Origin: Botrytis cinerea B05.10 | Taxonomy: Eukaryota > Ascomycota > Leotiomycetes > Helotiales > Sclerotiniaceae | DNA length: 64,000 nucleotides | Reading direction: 5' to 3' | Assembly (NCBI RefSeq): GCF_000143535.2 | Contig: NC_037316.1 | Span: forward strand, 558,001-622,000 | Shown here: positions 33,608 to 45,381 of the stretch, piece after piece | How the letters are laid out: each line of letters starts with the position of its first letter | Position numbering within the stretch: position 1 is the stretch's first letter | Program-made: the position numbers and the translations under genes | Notes under the pieces: generated by a model | The model's database searches: none | What the model was told of the DNA's origin: nothing | Seen by the model: only the letters and a program-made list of their open reading frames with translations

Positions 33608-34608
33608 CTAACCATAAGCTGTTCGTGCCTCGGGAGTCTTAAGTTCATAAATCTGGCCATATGTCAGTGTCTATTCAAGACTGATCAGATTTGCAACTTA
33701 CCATATCATACCAGCCGCCGCCACCAAATTGAGCATCGCTTTTACCCTTCTCTAAAAAGCCAAGCATCTTGTAGAAATTCACTTTATGCTTGAATGAATG
33801 TCAGTCAAAATAACATATGTGAAAACCATGCAAAATTCGAGTCAGAGCAAACTTACATCATGCGCGATAAGAGCCAATCTATCAGCAATTCCAGCACCAT
33901 TCATTTGTTGCATGTACGCAGCCATGAGAACTCTCCCCAAACCTCGTCCTTGAAATGCCGGCAGAATTGCAACCGAGTGAAGTACTATAGTCCGGCCATC
34001 TTCTTGATGGCCAACATTTGTACGTGGAGGTTTAGTAGCTTCCCACCCTTCAGGAACTCCCATGGATGCATCCGAAGCTGTCGTGTCATGTGTCTTGGCT
34101 GCAATGACATGACCGATGAGAACACTAATCGCTCCATTCCTTCGACTGGTTTCAACAGGATGTCCTGTGGCAAGAGTCTCGATCTTGGGATCGGAGCCGG
34201 GGATCATGGTGCAGAAGATACCCAAGCATAGCTCACCACATCTGGTAAGTCTATACCTTAGCTTGTGGAAGGTTAGCCACGTCAAATTCTCTAGACGCGA
34301 ATGGAATTGAGGTATAGATGACCAACCTTTTCTCTAGATGCTCTCTCATTTGGATCTTCGAAGGCGATATTCTCGAGGGCCAAAACAGACTCCAGATCGG
34401 AGACAGTCAGAGGACGAGTATACGGGTGAAGATCCCGATGAGAATTGGAATACATATGGAAGTTTTTGATTCGCTGATCTTCAGGTATGATTACAAAATT
34501 TCTCTGAGGTTCTTGCTGGTCGTCGGATTGTCGTGGGGTTACGGGATTGGGACTCTCTGATAAAATGGGTGATTGAGGTGTTCCTTCACGTTGTTCGTTT
34601 TCCGACAT
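33608..34608 (-). CDS. GNAT acetyltransferase, arylalkylamine/polyamine (AANAT/Paa1) type
   Basis: Acetyl-CoA-dependent N-acetyltransferase related to serotonin N-acetyltransferase and yeast Paa1. Exons (minus): 34327-34608, 33857-34261, 33702-33788, 33608-33652; introns of 65, 68 and 49 nt, phases all zero, 272 residues. The N-terminal 50 residues are low complexity. The GNAT fold follows: LTRCGELCLGIF, motif A with LHSVAILP (188-195) then QGRGLG (198-203, acetyl-CoA pyrophosphate loop), and FYKMLGF (234-240), whose Tyr235 matches the general-acid tyrosine of AANAT. FGGGGWYDM is the usual family ending before a short tail. Intron 1 has the less common donor GTTGGT and ends in AAG, chosen because it keeps the frame and family sequence. 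The preferred amine cannot be told from sequence. Confidence 0.88.
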
Positions 34609-36468
34609 AATTTCAACTTTCTAGATTAGGTTGGGACCCGAGAAATGCTAGTAGCCTTATGGAGAGGGATTGTGAATTAGTTCTAGATTTGAGCGATTAC
34701 CTAAGTCCCCACGGGCAGAAATATGGAATGTGAAATATTGCTTCTATGAGATTTGGAGATCGATGGGATCCGCACGAGCAGTCCATTCACCGTATTGTAT
34801 GGAGCAATTGCGAAATTGATGGAAGCGAAGTCGAATGAGAAGATAGTAGAGAGTTAGCACCCGCGCCACCAAGACCGAAAGAGAAGGCACCAGAGAACAA
34901 ACGGCGTATGGTCTGATCATGTGCCAACAAGGCTGCTTTGTAGTATTGTGCCTAGACAGGTAGGTAGACGGGCATGCAGGCATGTAGCTCATCGTCATTA
35001 TTGGCCATTGTGTGCAACTTCGAGTGAGACCTGCGTAGTCGTGTCTTCATGCTGCTCTTGTTCTAGGAAGTGTGATGGCTATTTCTCCACACATCCATAC
35101 GATCATGTCAAGCTGCTTACTAGCGATATTGCAGCAGATATTGCATCACATTGTTATGCGATCATCATGCTAGCTAGCCAAGGTAGATGGCTTCTCCAAT
35201 TCCCCTTGACACCCACGCTTGAAGTGGTGACGGTTCATCTCTCTTAATGGTGGAACAAGATATACGAGCTCAAAACATGTGGGTAGGTGACGTTCAGTTA
35301 CTACTAGGCTAATGGGTAGATACTTGTTGAGGTACATTTCTTCTATTGCACAGCATCTGCTTCTTGTGGGCACAAGAATAGACCCCGAAAATTCTATATT
35401 TATATCCATACCCGTTTATCTCCTTCTATCAGATGAAGCAATGAGGCAGAGGTCCCCGCTTATATGTCTTTGTTGTCACATCATTACCGTCGCATCAATA
35501 AGGGATACCTCCAAGATTCTAATAGTCCAGAGTACCGACACGATATTGCATATACCTTGACTGCCTGCCTGCGGAACAACATTCGTCACCAATGGACGCG
35601 GATCTCCCATTTTACCCTCTTTAATCGGCTTATGCCCATCCATGGGTTTCATCGTCGGGTGCGGGTATGGCTGCATTCGCATAGTAACCTTTAGCCACTG
35701 CTCAGGTACCTAGCAGTCAACAGATGAAATCATCTGCGCTATTTTGAGTATCATGGACCATTGGTACCAATGCTGATCGACAGCATCAAACCGGTATCTT
35801 ACCTTTCCCCAAGAATATGCCCAGGTAGACCCATCACTCTTTGACATGCACTGCCACTGAAAACGAGCACGAATCGGCCACCAAACCTTCCTGCTGCCGA
35901 AGACTGTGCCGTCACACTCATTGACATCGATGCGTCTGGATGCACGGTGAAGCCAAGAGGCAAATCTGGTAAAGTCGGTACATGTAAAAGCAAAGAAGAG
36001 GCAAAGAAGAGGCAAACAAGATTGATTGATGCTAGAACTTTCCGCGGTACAAAGTTTGCCATGTACTGTGCATGTAGTTCTACACTGATCGGTTACCTCA
36101 CAGGTAGATATTCGCTACAAACAAATTGACCCCATTTCTAATCCATTAGCTTCATCCGCTTCTATTTCAGGCCATAACGGGCCTGGCACCGGCAATATAA
36201 GTGTCAGCCTTCTCTCGTCATACATGGATACCTACTTATCCCCAAGCTCTGACCGAAATAGTTAATAACCCCTCTACCATCACCATCACCATTACAATTA
36301 CAATTTCAACTTCAAACTATCAATCTTTTCTATACGTTTCACTGCTTCTCTTGAGATCCCAGATTTTCTAATATACAGAATAGCCTCTGCTTTCTAATAT
36401 CTTCTAATATTGAAAAGTACAATACTTGTTACTGCTACAGAAGTTCTACCCGTGACATAATCTTCAAA
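34609..36468. other. Intergenic between acetyltransferase and DDI1
   Basis: No gene is supported in this 1.86 kb. Short frames on both strands lack motifs. AGGTAGGTAG-type motifs occur near 34959-34968 and 35281. The final 250 bp are rich in C, A and T, with ACCATCACCATCACCATT-like repeats near 36275-36295. They probably form the DDI1 leader. Confidence 0.5.
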
Positions 36469-37892
36469 ATGTTCGTTCCAGATCCCGAAAGCCGTGCTTG
36501 ATTTGTGAGCTGAAGCTGATAATTTCAAACGTAGGCGTATCACTTTAACCATTACTGCTCCTACAGACGATGATGCAGATCTTATATCTCTCGAAATACC
36601 CCAAGATACCACGGTGGGCACTTTGAAGGAATCTGTCCAAGCCGAATCTCGCATCCCTAAGAGAGATCAACATCTATACCACAATGGACAACTACTACAC
36701 GATGACAACAAGACCATGGAGCAACTGCAGATTGGTGATGGAGAGATGCTTGCTTTGCACGTTAGGGAATACAGAGATCCTCCTGCTGCCACCGCACAAC
36801 GAACTTCACAACCTGCTCGCGCACCTCAAGGCAGAGGAGGCCAACAACAGCCAGATCCAGAGACAATCAGATTACAGTTGATAGGCAATGCGGAAATGAG
36901 ACGAGAGGTCGCTCGTCAAAATCCGGAACTGGCAGCAGCTGCTGATAGTCCAGAACGATTTGCAGCAGTACTGAACCAAATGCGAAGCCGGGAAGCAGGT
37001 GAGGAGGCTAGACGGAGACAGCAAATTGCGGATCTAAATGCCGACCCTTTTGATGTTGATGCGCAAATGAGGATTGCGGAGATGATCCGTGAGCAACGAG
37101 TGCAGGAGAACTTGCAAAATGCTATTGAGCACAATCCCGAAGGTAGACATGAGACACCCCATTCTACCTGCGCCAAGCTTCTAATCTGATCAATCAATAG
37201 TATTCGGTCGTGTTCATATGTTATACATCGATGTCGAGGTCAACGGACATAAAGTTAAAGCGTTCGTCGATTCCGGTGCCCAAGCTACCATCATGTCTCC
37301 CAAATGTGCTGAAGATTGTGGTATAATGCGACTGGTCGACAAACGTTTCGCAGGTATCGCACGAGGAGTTGGTACTGCCGCTATTCTTGGTCGAGTTCAT
37401 TCCGCGCAGATTAAAATCGGAAGCATGTTTCTTCCTTGCAGCTTCACTGTCATGGAAGGCAAAGATGTCGATTTGCTTTTGGGCTTGGACATGTTAAAGA
37501 GACATCAAGCTTGCATAGATCTGTCCAAGGATAAGCTCATCATTCAAGGTGTCGAGGTTAGCTTTTTGGGAGAGGCGGATATTCCTAAAAATATGGAGGA
37601 TGAGAGGGCAGAGGAACCACAACTCGAGGGACCAGGAGGAACAACCATTGGAGCAAAATCTGGAGCAGTTTCAGGGCCTTCGACAGGACAGCAAGCACCT
37701 CAGAGCGCATCATCAGCACCAGCTACTTCTGCTTCATCGGCTCCACCACCACAGCAGCAGCAACCATCGTTTCCGGCAGAAAACATAGATCAACTTGTAG
37801 CTTTGGGATTCTCGCGCGATGAAGCTGTCAATGCCTTGGCAGCTTGTGGGGGTGATGTTCAGTATGCAGCTGGTCTCCTGTTCCAAGGATAG
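36469..37892 (+). CDS. DDI1: DNA-damage-inducible protein 1 (ubiquitin shuttle, aspartyl protease)
   Basis: Proteasome shuttle and ubiquitin-dependent protease. Exons: 36469-36470, 36535-37142, 37201-37892; introns of 64 and 58 nt; 433 residues. The family N-terminus RITLTITAP is directly preceded by CAAACGTAG|G, with no ATG in frame. Joining AT at 36469-36470 to that G rebuilds ATG, so the start codon itself seems split by an intron with donor GTTCGT. Domains: ubiquitin-like fold (1 to about 80), Ddi1 central helical part with NPELAAAA, a retroviral-type aspartyl protease with [12 protein letters not shown] (catalytic Asp227), then a low-complexity Ala/Ser/Gln linker, and a C-terminal UBA domain ([15 protein letters not shown]). 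All three domains are present. Only the placement of the first two bases is inferred. Confidence 0.92.
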
Positions 37893-38275
37893 AGTGGAGT
37901 TAGGTCGGATTGGATGCGCTAGGTTATGATATAATACAGAGTGCATTCAGAGAATAATACGTTCAGAGGTCGAGCTTGGCGTCACATAGCAAGACGGAAA
38001 GAATGAGAGGCAGAAAGGAGCGAAGTCAGAGGACACAGGACTCGATCTTCTTGATGACGTGGTCTGACGATAAAACCATAAATAGCAGAACCGGCGTTAG
38101 CATAGCAGATGTGTGGCTTGGTGCATATGATTTACTTCTTCATTGTATATCTGCTCTTTTGTGATTTGAAATTATGAAATGGGCGAATCTAATCCCCAAG
38201 ATAGTGCTAAACATGTGCCCATCATTTCCATTTTAATTACAGTACGCTCCCCCACTAACTCATGCTAGCTTTTCC
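37893..38275. other. Convergent 3' spacer between DDI1 and RRP8
   Basis: 383 bp between two facing stop codons. It should hold both transcript ends. I see no gene in it. Confidence 0.6.
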
Positions 38276-39772
38276 CTATCTCAATTTATAGACGCAAGGT
38301 TTTAGAACTGACGCCTCGCTGGAAACAGGTACATCTTCGGGCTCATCCAAGAACTTAGCCTTGGGCTTCTTCTTCCATGTCTCTCCTTCTGGCATACCCT
38401 TAGGCACTGGTACACACTTGCCCTTGATAGGCGTCGCACCCTTGACAAAATGCATCTTGACAAACATCTTGTTACTCAAATCGACCGATTTCTCCGTTTG
38501 CAGAACAAATCCTCGCTTCTTCAGAACCTCAACGAAAGCCGATACGTCGGTTTCCTGCTTGTTGTCTTCGTTGCCGTCAACGTGCACCATGAGATCCGCC
38601 TCGTTTTCCTCGTCGTCGGCGGCTTTGATGGCTTTTTTGTTGACGGGTTGGTTCTTTTTGCGGTGGCCTACGCTATGCTCGACGACTTTCTTGTTGTTTC
38701 CTCCTACGCGACCGAAGCGGGATTTGATTTCGGCGATCCAGAGTTCACCTTTCCAGCGGAGAATGCGGAAGGCTTCTTCGATGAAGTCGATCCAATTGGT
38801 TCCCATGAGTGCCAGGCAGAAGATTGCAATATCGATACTTCCGTCTTCGAGGGGAAGATTCGCGATATCCGCGCGAGTGACAAGGGGGCTGGGGCTTTGG
38901 AGATCGAAACTGTGAATCTTAAGGTTGAGTTTTTTGAGATCTTTTTGGAGACCTGTGGAGAGAGCTGCGTCACCGCACCCCAGATCAGCAATGCGACATG
39001 TGCCGTCTGTTCTTGGTAATGGAGTGAGATCAGTCTTTTCTTGGGCGGGCTGGCCTCGCATATCTCGTCTGAGTTTACCGCGCTGGCGAATTTGGAGAGA
39101 GTAGCCGTCGACGGGGTTTTCGGGCCAGACTTCTACTTGACGGCGGAAACCTTCGTGGTACTCGGTGAACATTTCGGGGTTTTGTTGAAAGGTGGCGAGG
39201 GATTCGGCGGACGGAGTAGTATATAGAGATTGATTGAGGTGACGGAAGCGGGCGGAGATGAGCTTTTGACGCATAGAAGCTTGAAGTGGTGTTAATTTCG
39301 CAGCGGGCTTAGGAGGTGGAGGAGCTTTGGTCGAGGTGTCGTCTTTCGTAGATTGGTCATTATCGGATGGTTTTGAGTCCTTGTCCCTCTTATCCTTCTT
39401 ATTTTTCTTTTGTTTCTTTTCTTTTTTAGATTCCGAAACTTCTGTCGATTCATTTGAAAGGTTTGCAGGTTTGCTCTCAACCTCGTCTGTGGTGACTTCC
39501 TTGGCTACCTTCTCTTTTTTCTCTTTTGTTTCTCCATCCTTTTCGGCATTCTTTACTTTCTTTGCTTTTGGTTTGCCTTCAATGACCGAATCCCAAAGTT
39601 CCGACAAGTTTGCTGCGTTAACATCTGGATTCTTTGCGCGTTTGCGTTTCTTGCTCGATTTCGTCTCGGCAGGCGCTCCTTCTTCATCAGCCTTTGAAGC
39701 TGCAGCGACAGGCTCCGCTTTTTGAGTTTTTAACAGACTCGATGAGACTGACCATCCTGGAACCGCGAACAT
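38276..39772 (-). CDS. RRP8: 25S rRNA adenine-N(1) methyltransferase Rrp8
   Basis: Nucleolar SAM-dependent enzyme that makes the m1A mark in helix 25.1 of large-subunit rRNA and supports pre-rRNA processing. It is a single exon of 498 residues. The N-terminus MFAVPGWSVSSSLL is the conserved fungal start. Residues 20-160 are basic and low complexity (Lys/Glu/Ser), a likely nucleolar-targeting region. The Rossmann methyltransferase domain runs from about residue 160: MRQKLISARFRHLNQSLYT, then motif I IADLGCGDAAL (261-271), SFDLQSP, DIANLPLEDGSIDIAIFCLALMG and an NW pair used by the family for binding. The protein ends in LKPCVYKLR, the usual Rrp8 C-terminus, so it is complete. Confidence 0.95.
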   Translation of the reverse strand: MFAVPGWSVSSSLLKTQKAEPVAAASKADEEGAPAETKSSKKRKRAKNPDVNAANLSELWDSVIEGKPKAKKVKNAEKDGETKEKKEKVAKEVTTDEVESKPANLSNESTEVSESKKEKKQKKNKKDKRDKDSKPSDNDQSTKDDTSTKAPPPPKPAAKLTPLQASMRQKLISARFRHLNQSLYTTPSAESLATFQQNPEMFTEYHEGFRRQVEVWPENPVDGYSLQIRQRGKLRRDMRGQPAQEKTDLTPLPRTDGTCRIADLGCGDAALSTGLQKDLKKLNLKIHSFDLQSPSPLVTRADIANLPLEDGSIDIAIFCLALMGTNWIDFIEEAFRILRWKGELWIAEIKSRFGRVGGNNKKVVEHSVGHRKKNQPVNKKAIKAADDEENEADLMVHVDGNEDNKQETDVSAFVEVLKKRGFVLQTEKSVDLSNKMFVKMHFVKGATPIKGKCVPVPKGMPEGETWKKKPKAKFLDEPEDVPVSSEASVLKPCVYKLR

Positions 39773-42122
39773 TGCGATAAAATGGCAATGCTTGCTTAAT
39801 GCTGTGTGGATTGATAGTTGTAAGGTTGGAAGTTGAGTTAAATTCTAGACATTTTTTTTTCTCCTGCGATAAACTCGATAACGACGATGAATTTTGGCCC
39901 CATATTTCTGCTCCAGCTAGCGCATTCTTCTGGGGAGTGAGCTTATTAACCGAACCGAATGATGATCGATTGACCGAAACTCAATTGTTTGATATGTCAG
40001 ATATATTATTCCCTACCTACCTAGTTGGATCAAGTACTTCTTCGCGATAAACCTCAGTAAGAAATCGAACAATGTCTGATTTATCAGGTACTTTTACTTT
40101 GCTAAATCTCGATTATTTGTTGCTTTGGCGCGATGATTCATGTGGGCAGCGAGTGCTTGCTTTGCAGTTTGATCCAATTCGACTGTCTTAACTTGCGGTG
40201 ATATCCGCTTGGCATGATACCCTTGTTTGGAGATATTTGCTTCCCCGGGGGCCTACCAAAGCAAAAGGAGTGATACACATCCATTAGAACTTGAGTAATA
40301 TTTAGGTTATGATGGCGAATACGTCTGAGTTCGGAACCCTCCTTATGTACTGTACTACCAATGTAGAATGATCGCTGTAGGTCATAACGGGGTGATGAAA
40401 CGGTAGGAGACGGCCGAACCGATTTTCTTTGGGTCGGTAGAACAGGGGTAAAGTTTAGTAGTGGCTTTGGGTGGGAAACACGCATACAAACCAAAAGATA
40501 CTAGAATCATCAGCCTGTCATTCTTACAATCGCCTGAAAAAAACCATAAGAGGGGCTCTTGAGGGGCTCCAAAATGTACTATTGTTTCTTGCTCGTTATT
40601 CAAGGGATTATAACGGAATGGTTAAAGCCACAAAGCCTTCGGCGTCGTTTACAACTATGGTCTAGACCGTTAGCTTCTCCGATAACTTATCATTAGTTAC
40701 ATACTTCTTCGGCGGAAACAGGTCCAAGACAAGGATATCTTATTTGAAGCGGTGGTGATATGGTAGATTTGGCAGGTTGATATAGAGCGGAGAGTCCAAG
40801 ACTCCAACGAGACATTACGGAGTATGAAATGCAATCCCTGGATGTTCAATCGACTGTTGGCCACCCGCAACACAAGGGCAAAGACTCGTGTAGTATATGA
40901 ATTACCAATCTTCCTTTTTTATATGGGTAGTTAAGTATTATGCTTCATTAAGGTTAGGAATGCCAATCTTTCATAACAGAAACCCAATAGCCAGATGGCA
41001 GCATTGCACATCAACCCCTGACTAACATCCCATTCTCCTTTCTTGCACCCGGATCTAAAAGACCAAGGTGGGTAGGCACGTAGGGTAGTGTTACCAGTCT
41101 ATTCGGGTGCCTAAGTTTGATGACAAGCCTTTTTTCCATCCCATAAGCCCAACTTCATGGGGTTTTCATAAGCTCAAGCCAATCGTTTCTTATCCCACGC
41201 AGCCTTGTGAGTGAAAGACATGTTGAGCTTCTGAGGGGATCTTCTCATCCGGCAAGCCACCAAAATTCAAAACTGTCTACTCAGTAATCTCCAAATATCT
41301 TCACCACAGCGTAAAGCCAGCTCTGTAGTGATACGTTGAAGTCCTACTTCCTTCTTACTTCCTATTTTGTCGATTTTTCCAATTTGGGTGAAGCTCGGTT
41401 CAACTAGAGGAAAGGTCCACCAAAAAAACGACAACCGTATTGCAGGGAACCGCGGACTAAATTGAAGTGTGGATTTTGAGAAAAAGAGAGACTGGATGCT
41501 TCTTTTCCTTCAAACCTCTCCTTACATTTGACGCCTTTTCTTCCACATCCAAATTTGATCATCAACATTGCCATCGCCATCATCATTGCCATCACCGTCG
41601 CCATCGCCACTGTCGTTATTACCTCGCTCTCGTTGTCGCCGTTGAATGATATCATTTAGACAATCGATAACACCCACCTACCTTACCTAGCTGAGCAACC
41701 ACGTTTTACCTTGGAACTTGGAATCCCATCTTATTCAGCCCTTAACGATTTTGGGTTAATCCCGCCTTGAATCACCCAAATACTGGTATCACAGCAGACT
41801 TCAACGCAGAACTAGCTATACTTCATTGGGCATGACACATTTGAACCGAAGCTGCAAATAACAATGATTTACATCCCTTAGGATACACAAATTGGTTATT
41901 ATTGTTGATACTTTCTCGTGCTGGCAATATCGCCGACTTGCTCGATTATTGTAATATATATTATGGTCTCCTGAGTTCACGGGTGAACCTACCGAAAATT
42001 GACGTTTCCCAAGGTTACACGAGTATTACCATGATGGAATCATGAGGTCCGAGTCTTGAACTGTCCATTTAAAGAGGGGAGATATCACTACGCTTGAACC
42101 AAAACCCACGGCCATTTTCAAT
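39773..42122. other. Divergent intergenic region between RRP8 and the zinc-cluster gene
   Basis: 2.35 kb without a supported gene. The right half carries a CATC/CATTGCC-rich imperfect repeat at 41560-41640 and TACCTACCTAG motifs near 40012-40022 and 41677-41690. Frames here are short and lack motifs. Confidence 0.5.
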
Positions 42123-45100
42123 ATGAATCCAGAGAAATCGCAGGATCTTGAAAACGAGGAGGAAGAGGAAGAAGAAAGTCCCGCAGGTGTAAGAAAGCCT
42201 GGTTCCAAGGCTCAGGGTAGGAAACGCACGAAAACGGGATGTTTAAGTGAGTCTACACCGCACCAAAGTCGAGGTTATCTTTGAAATGACTGACATATCT
42301 ACCTTGCTCTTAGCATGTAGAAAACGACGGATCAAGTGTGGAGAGGAAAAGCCAACATGTCAAAATTGTTCCAAATCCAAAAGGCACTGTGAGGGCTACA
42401 TTCAGCGAGTTGTGTTCAAGGATCCCTTAAGTGCAACCCGGGGCCCATTTGCCAATTCATCCCAGACAACTTTCTCGTCGGGATCTGGTCGGTCAAATCA
42501 GCGTCGTGTTGAGGCCCCCAAAACTTCTCCTCTTCCGCAAGTACAATTACCAAATCTTGCACCGAAACCAGGTGACTCGGGCACATATACCAGCCCTCCA
42601 TCTAGACCCCCCAACGAGATAATTCAAGGGTTTGAACAAAGCATACACGTTTTCTCTGGTCGCGCGACTCAAGACGTAGTAGTCCAAAGGAACACTTCTC
42701 AAGAAACCCCAGAGACAAAACCAGCCCAAAGAGATACCGTGGATCGTTCATACTTACCAACTCCCGAACATAGATCACCTCCAGGTTCTGGGCCTACTCA
42801 TTATGACTTTAATGCTCTTTTTGAGCAACAATCACCTGGTGGAAATTTCCCCGTTATGCAATCAAGTCCCTCTCCGTGGATTGTGGACCAGAATAGTACA
42901 CCCCACGCCTACCCTCATAAATATGCACAAAATACAAATCCACAATTTTCGCTTCTCTCGCCACCTATGGTGACTACTCAGAGTAATTCAAGCTGGCAAC
43001 AACCAGCCTTTTCTCACCCACCTAATTTGAGTTCAAGCATGTCACATGCCCCACTTACAAACCAAGTGACACCGATTCTAGAAACAGCATATACACCTCC
43101 CTTTGACATGGCACAGCAGGCCAGTCATATATCTGATGGAACCTTTTCACATCACACGGTCCCAAGAAATACAGACGATCATATCATCAACAAGAACAAC
43201 TATGCTACGATTGAACAGGGAAATGAACGGACATTTGACGATGATGAAATGAGCTTGGATAATGATCAGTGGGCTGATAACTACGAATATGATAATTTCA
43301 ATGCTCAGAAGAACATGGAATATGGCATTGGACAAGTGATTGCCCTCCAAGCTAGACAGAATGCACAAGACCAAAGTCTTCGCTCTTTTACCTCACTGCT
43401 CGATCGATCTAACATGCTATCGGCTTACAATCCTTCACTACGGTCATCTCCACTCAATGACAGCATGACAGCTAGGATATTTTGTCATTTTATCAATGTG
43501 ACTGGACCGAGTATTTCAATGTTCGAGCGGAACCCCGCCAATCCTTCTTTGATATTTCAGGGGACACCTGTGCCATCTTCTCAACAACACATCTGGACTT
43601 ATACGTTCCCCATGCTCGCCTTGAAAAATGAAGCCCTTCTCCACGCAATGCTCGCTTGCGCCAGCTTACACATTGCAAAACTGCAAAATACCCACATAAC
43701 CGCATCTTTAAAGCACTACGCAATTTCTTTACGAAGGATTGCAAAGAGTGTATGCGTGCCTGGGCGCCGAGAACATCCCGCTACTTTGGCTGCAACAATG
43801 TTGCTTGCGTTCTATGAGTGTTGGTGTGCTGATCATCAAAAATGGAGTAACCATCTGCTTGGAGCAAGAACCCTTGTGAGAGACATTGACTTCACTGGCA
43901 TGACTCGCCATCTGAAGGACATACGGGCACAGCTACGTCAAGAAGACCGTGCACACTATCGTCAGGAGCAAATACATATGGGCAAAACATTTATTGAAGA
44001 AAAACGTAAATTTGCAGCCTCATTAGAAGATGTGGACGAAAATATTGTTGGAGTATTGATGGGCCGAAGACTCCGCTACGATGACTTTGGACACATTATC
44101 GATGAAGTCTGGGAGGATACCGAAAACAGAATTTATAGCCCTAAGGACATTGAAACTTATGAAATGCAACGCGACCTTGTGTGGTGGTACTTTAAACAAG
44201 ATGTTTATCAGAGCATATTAAGTGGAGGGAAGCTCTTCACTGAGTATGACAAATGGAGTCTTTGCCCTCCGCGTGCACCGCTCGGTCGATTAGATGCAGT
44301 ATACGGCACTTTTGATCATCTCATTCTTTTGATGGGAAGGCTTGCAGATTTTGCCGCCAAAGACTTGAAGAGGAAGACATTAGCCATGAAAGCTGCCAAC
44401 AACCCCATGGGTAATCAAATGCCAAATTTTGCAGGCATGGTACCAAATGTTAAGGAGCCGACTCTTCCTATGGGATTTTCACCAACGCATACTTCATCTC
44501 CTCAAAGCTCAGAGGGCGGAGATGTGGATCTTGAAACTCAAAGGCTTGAGGCAGAAGAAGAGTGGCAGGATATTCGCAATGCATTCAGCGTACTTGAAGA
44601 CCATTTTGGTGAAGACTTTCAACCTTTAGGCGACGAATTTTCGACACCAGCTCAAACTCCTTTTGGCCCAGCTTTGCAATACCGAACTTATGGTATTGCT
44701 GGCATTTGGATGAATTATTATATGGGTCTTATTTCTTGTCACCGATCTCATCCTTCTATGCCACCAGCAGCAATGGTAGCCGCAGGTATGGCGGCTCGTA
44801 AGACGGCGTTCTTTGCAAATGAGCTCGGCCGTATCGCTGCTGGCATTGCACCAGATCTAAGCATGACGCCTCAAGTCAATCCGGGAGTCGGCGCAGCACT
44901 TATGGAAAGTACAATCTGTCTCTTTATGGCAGGGGTTCAAGTAAGTCTGTAATATCTGAGTACTGTAATCTTGTACTGACCATTTGTAGTTTCAAAATCC
45001 GGACCAGCGGACATGGCTGATATGCCGGCTGAACGATGTGGCTCGTTTGACGGGCTGGGAAACATCACTCGCTAGTATGTTACTTTGTCATTCTATGAAT

Positions 45101-45381
45101 TCAATTTTTCTACCTCTACTGACCTCTTTTAAGTTGCTACCGGCTGCGAAACATCTTGGGTCAAGGCCGGAGAAATGGGGAGAGGTCCACCGTACACAAG
45201 GACGAGGGACGAGCGAGTAAATCCACAGATGGTCAATGGTGCACGCAATGTGGAAAGAGTTAAAATACAACATCAGCAAGCTACTGACCAGGGATTCGTG
45301 ATTAGTACTCATCAGAGGGTTCATTATGCTATTGGTATTCTGGGTGTCCAAGATGATCTGAATAATCTTGACTTGGATTAA
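42123..45381 (+). CDS. Zn(II)2Cys6 transcription factor with fungal-specific domain
   Basis: Fungal binuclear zinc-cluster regulator, nuclear. Exons: 42123-42246, 42314-44940, 44990-45074, 45134-45381; introns of 67, 49 and 59 nt; 1027 residues. The cluster is split by intron 1. Its six cysteines are C40, C43, C50, C57, C60 and C67 (spacing 2-6-6-2-6), with the basic run CRKRRIKC. An acidic Glu-rich stretch precedes it. Residues 75-420 are Pro/Ser/Gln-rich and probably disordered. The fungal-specific transcription factor 2-type domain (PF11951-like) starts near MTARIFCHFINVTGP at about residue 427 and includes HAMLACASLHIAKL and LLAFYECWCADHQKW. The end of the domain needs the last two exons (RTWLICRLNDVARLTGWE, then CETSWVKAGEMGRGPPY). 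Targets are unknown and no metabolic cluster adjoins it. Confidence 0.92.

Noticed and set aside
38361..39019. Two + strand frames over RRP8 (184 and 189 codons)
   Set aside because: Antisense shadows of the RRP8 reading frame.
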